The notes under the pieces: generated by a model | The model's input: only the letters and a program-made list of their open reading frames with translations | Database searches by the model: none | What the model was told of the DNA's origin: nothing | NCBI GenBank assembly: GCA_030636465.1 | Contig: DAOVWW010000059.1 | Coordinates: 1-7,835 of the forward strand | Direction: 5' to 3' | Origin: Gammaproteobacteria bacterium | GTDB taxonomy: Bacteria > Pseudomonadota > Gammaproteobacteria > BMS3Bbin11 | Length of the DNA: 7,835 nucleotides | Shown: piece by piece, positions 6,136-7,835 of the stretch | Numbering within the stretch: position 1 is the first letter of the stretch | Layout: every line of letters begins with the position of its first letter | Program-made: the position numbers and the translations under genes

Positions 6136-7835
6136 TCAAAAGCCAGTGCTTATTTTTGTCAATCCATTCAATTCAAGGGTTACCAGGAATGAATTCACAA
6201 ACTCACTATCATTATCAATTCGACGTTGCACGCCTAATTTCATACCCCAACAGCAGGCACTGTATCCGATATCAAATCCGCCACGCAGAAAGTCACCCTG
6301 CTCAACATCATATCGGGCATTTGCAGCAGCCTGCCAACGTGGTGCAAGCGGCCAGATCACATCAGCATTAACCTGTTGCGAATCTGTATTCCGGTAGTAA
6401 TAGCCCAGGCTTACACGTCTGCGTGAATCTTTTGTGTATCTCAGGTCAGTGTTGAATACCCCGACTTCACTCTCTGCTGAATCGTATTGAAAAAAGTTAT
6501 ACATGTAGAACTTTTTGCTGAGCTTGGTATATAGCTCGCCTACAAAGTCAGAACGGTTAAACGTTTCAGGTGTAGTTGGGTCTGTCGACAAGCTTACCTG
6601 GCGGTCATCAAAATAATAAATCTGGCCTAGTGTTCCTCGTAACAACTCATCACCATCTTCAGCATCAATTAATCGTGACGTCAGCGCTACAGTCAGTTGA
6701 TTCGCATCGCCAATCCGGTCAGGACCGGTAAAACGATTTTCCCTGAACATAGTGCCCATGCTGAATGTGTTCTGGCCGGTATCAAACAGAGGTATATCTG
6801 TCTGGTCTTCGAATGGTACATAGAGGTAGAACAGCCGGGGCTCTAAAGTCGTTGTAAAGTCCTTACCTTTGATAAATGATTCCTTATCAAAATAAAGCCC
6901 GCTATCGAGAGAAAAGATACCCAGGCTACGGTCCGGGTCACTCACTTCACCAGTGGCCGTATTGCTCAAATCATAGGACGTATATCTAAAGCTGGCTTTT
7001 GGTTTGAAAAAACCAAAAACCTTCCTGAAATCATAGGCGACACTGGCATCAAGATCTGAACGGGGCCCGCTAACACGGTCAGTCCTCTGAAAATCTGTAT
7101 AACTGCCTTTTACGTCAAACTTAAATTTATCCAGTTTCGGAATATTTGACGAGAATGTAATAGCCGGTTCACGTTTATAAGGCCTGCTGGCTTCAGGTAT
7201 GGTCTCATCAATGGTCTGGAACTGGGAATACAGAGCATTGGCACGTAAATAACGCCCGGAGTAATCTACTCTGCCTTCCTGTCTCAGATAGGTGGCCGAG
7301 GTCAGTAATAAATTACCGGAAAAGTCTTCGAAGTAATCTTCATCAGAAACTTCTGCGTAGTTCACCGAGGCCGTCCATTGGCGAGCTAATTTTTGACGTA
7401 AGTTGAACTTGTAACCGTAACGATTTTCTCCGGTCTCTTTATCGTCAGCCAGATAGGCGCCATTAAAGTTACCTTTACCGCCCTTTGTTTTGTACCGGTA
7501 TTCACCCTGTAACTGCGCACCGCGTTTGCTGTAATAGTTGCCACTCAAAGTGGCATCCATGTTTGGCGCAATATTGATGTAATAAGGAATTTTAATTACT
7601 GTCCCTGCTCGATCCGTGGCCCCAAAAGAAGGCATAAGAAAGCCGGTTTTACGATCATCATTCAGAGGAAAGCTTACATAAGGGAACCAGAACACCGGTA
7701 CATCCCACAGGCGCAGCTTCATATTTCTGGCTTTACCTACCCCTGCCGCTTTATCCAGTTCAATTTTGCTCGCATTAAGGACAGCAATTTCTTTGTCTTT
7801 TCGGCAGGTAGAATACGTTGCATCGTGCAGGGTAA
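6136..7835 (-). CDS. lptD: LptD, LPS-assembly outer-membrane protein (5' end outside window)
   Basis: LptD forms the outer-membrane beta-barrel that, with the lipoprotein LptE, inserts lipopolysaccharide into the outer leaflet. The visible C-terminal 565 residues run from the window edge to TGA 6138-6136; the frame remains open past the ATG at 7722, so the true start lies outside. The partial N-terminal side shows the end of the jellyroll domain (LNASKIELD, GKARNMKLRLWDVPVFWFPY) and the conserved Cys in YSTC, equivalent to E. coli Cys173. The barrel follows, with repeated aromatic-rich strands. Near the C-terminus the adjacent cysteines of SACCWGMKLGVQRR correspond to Cys724-Cys725, needed for the interdomain disulfides. 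The protein ends in Phe, as expected of a BAM substrate. About 200 residues (signal peptide and most of the jellyroll, including the first cysteine) are missing from view. It is upstream of surA in the same operon. Confidence 0.95.
   Translation of the reverse strand, partial: TLHDATYSTCRKDKEIAVLNASKIELDKAAGVGKARNMKLRLWDVPVFWFPYVSFPLNDDRKTGFLMPSFGATDRAGTVIKIPYYINIAPNMDATLSGNYYSKRGAQLQGEYRYKTKGGKGNFNGAYLADDKETGENRYGYKFNLRQKLARQWTASVNYAEVSDEDYFEDFSGNLLLTSATYLRQEGRVDYSGRYLRANALYSQFQTIDETIPEASRPYKREPAITFSSNIPKLDKFKFDVKGSYTDFQRTDRVSGPRSDLDASVAYDFRKVFGFFKPKASFRYTSYDLSNTATGEVSDPDRSLGIFSLDSGLYFDKESFIKGKDFTTTLEPRLFYLYVPFEDQTDIPLFDTGQNTFSMGTMFRENRFTGPDRIGDANQLTVALTSRLIDAEDGDELLRGTLGQIYYFDDRQVSLSTDPTTPETFNRSDFVGELYTKLSKKFYMYNFFQYDSAESEVGVFNTDLRYTKDSRRRVSLGYYYRNTDSQQVNADVIWPLAPRWQAAANARYDVEQGDFLRGGFDIGYSACCWGMKLGVQRRIDNDSEFVNSFLVTLELNGLTKISTGF

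Overview
The window looks like chromosomal DNA of a gammaproteobacterium outside the Enterobacterales. Gene content supports this: ubiK next to a yifB/comM start, two glnK-amtB pairs, and an lptD-surA pair. The moderate base composition and heptameric intergenic repeats are compatible with an environmental lineage, but I cannot name a genus.

Layout. The left edge (1-156) has no gene I can name; one open frame ends at 125. A 38-codon remnant of the 5' end of comM/yifB follows on the minus strand (157-273). It keeps its ribosome binding site and its recognisable N-terminus but breaks off at the conserved LSIVG segment. Next on the minus strand is ubiK (374-616), with a stem-loop between it and the comM remnant. 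The ubiK-glnK1 gap (617-922) is a dense divergent control region. It holds a sigma-70-like promoter for ubiK, two NtrC-type sites, and a -24/-12 sigma-54 promoter for glnK1. The NtrC sites lie at about -140 and -108, the same geometry as Escherichia coli glnAp2. glnK1-amtB1 (923-2566) ends at a strong intrinsic terminator. A second pair, glnK2-amtB2 (2774-4574), follows in the same direction. From the right edge, lptD (5' end outside the window) and surA run leftward and converge on amtB2.

How the genes work together. Each GlnK is a PII signal protein expected to dock on and block its AmtB ammonium channel when cellular nitrogen is sufficient; the NtrC/sigma-54 control switches module 1 on under nitrogen limitation. 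The two GlnK proteins match at 85 of 112 positions and have identical T-loops. The two AmtB proteins are of clearly different subtypes: one has no signal peptide and a GECGLEAYPEF tail, the other is E. coli-like with a signal peptide. LptD and SurA belong to outer-membrane biogenesis: SurA chaperones beta-barrel proteins, including LptD, to the assembly machinery. UbiK assists ubiquinone synthesis.

The most unusual non-coding feature is a family of 7-bp-periodic repeats in every spacer of the ammonium cluster downstream of a stop codon. The extreme case is 13 perfect tandem copies of TACGGGT (4641-4735) between the convergent amtB2 and surA; its regularly spaced GGG runs could form G-quadruplexes.
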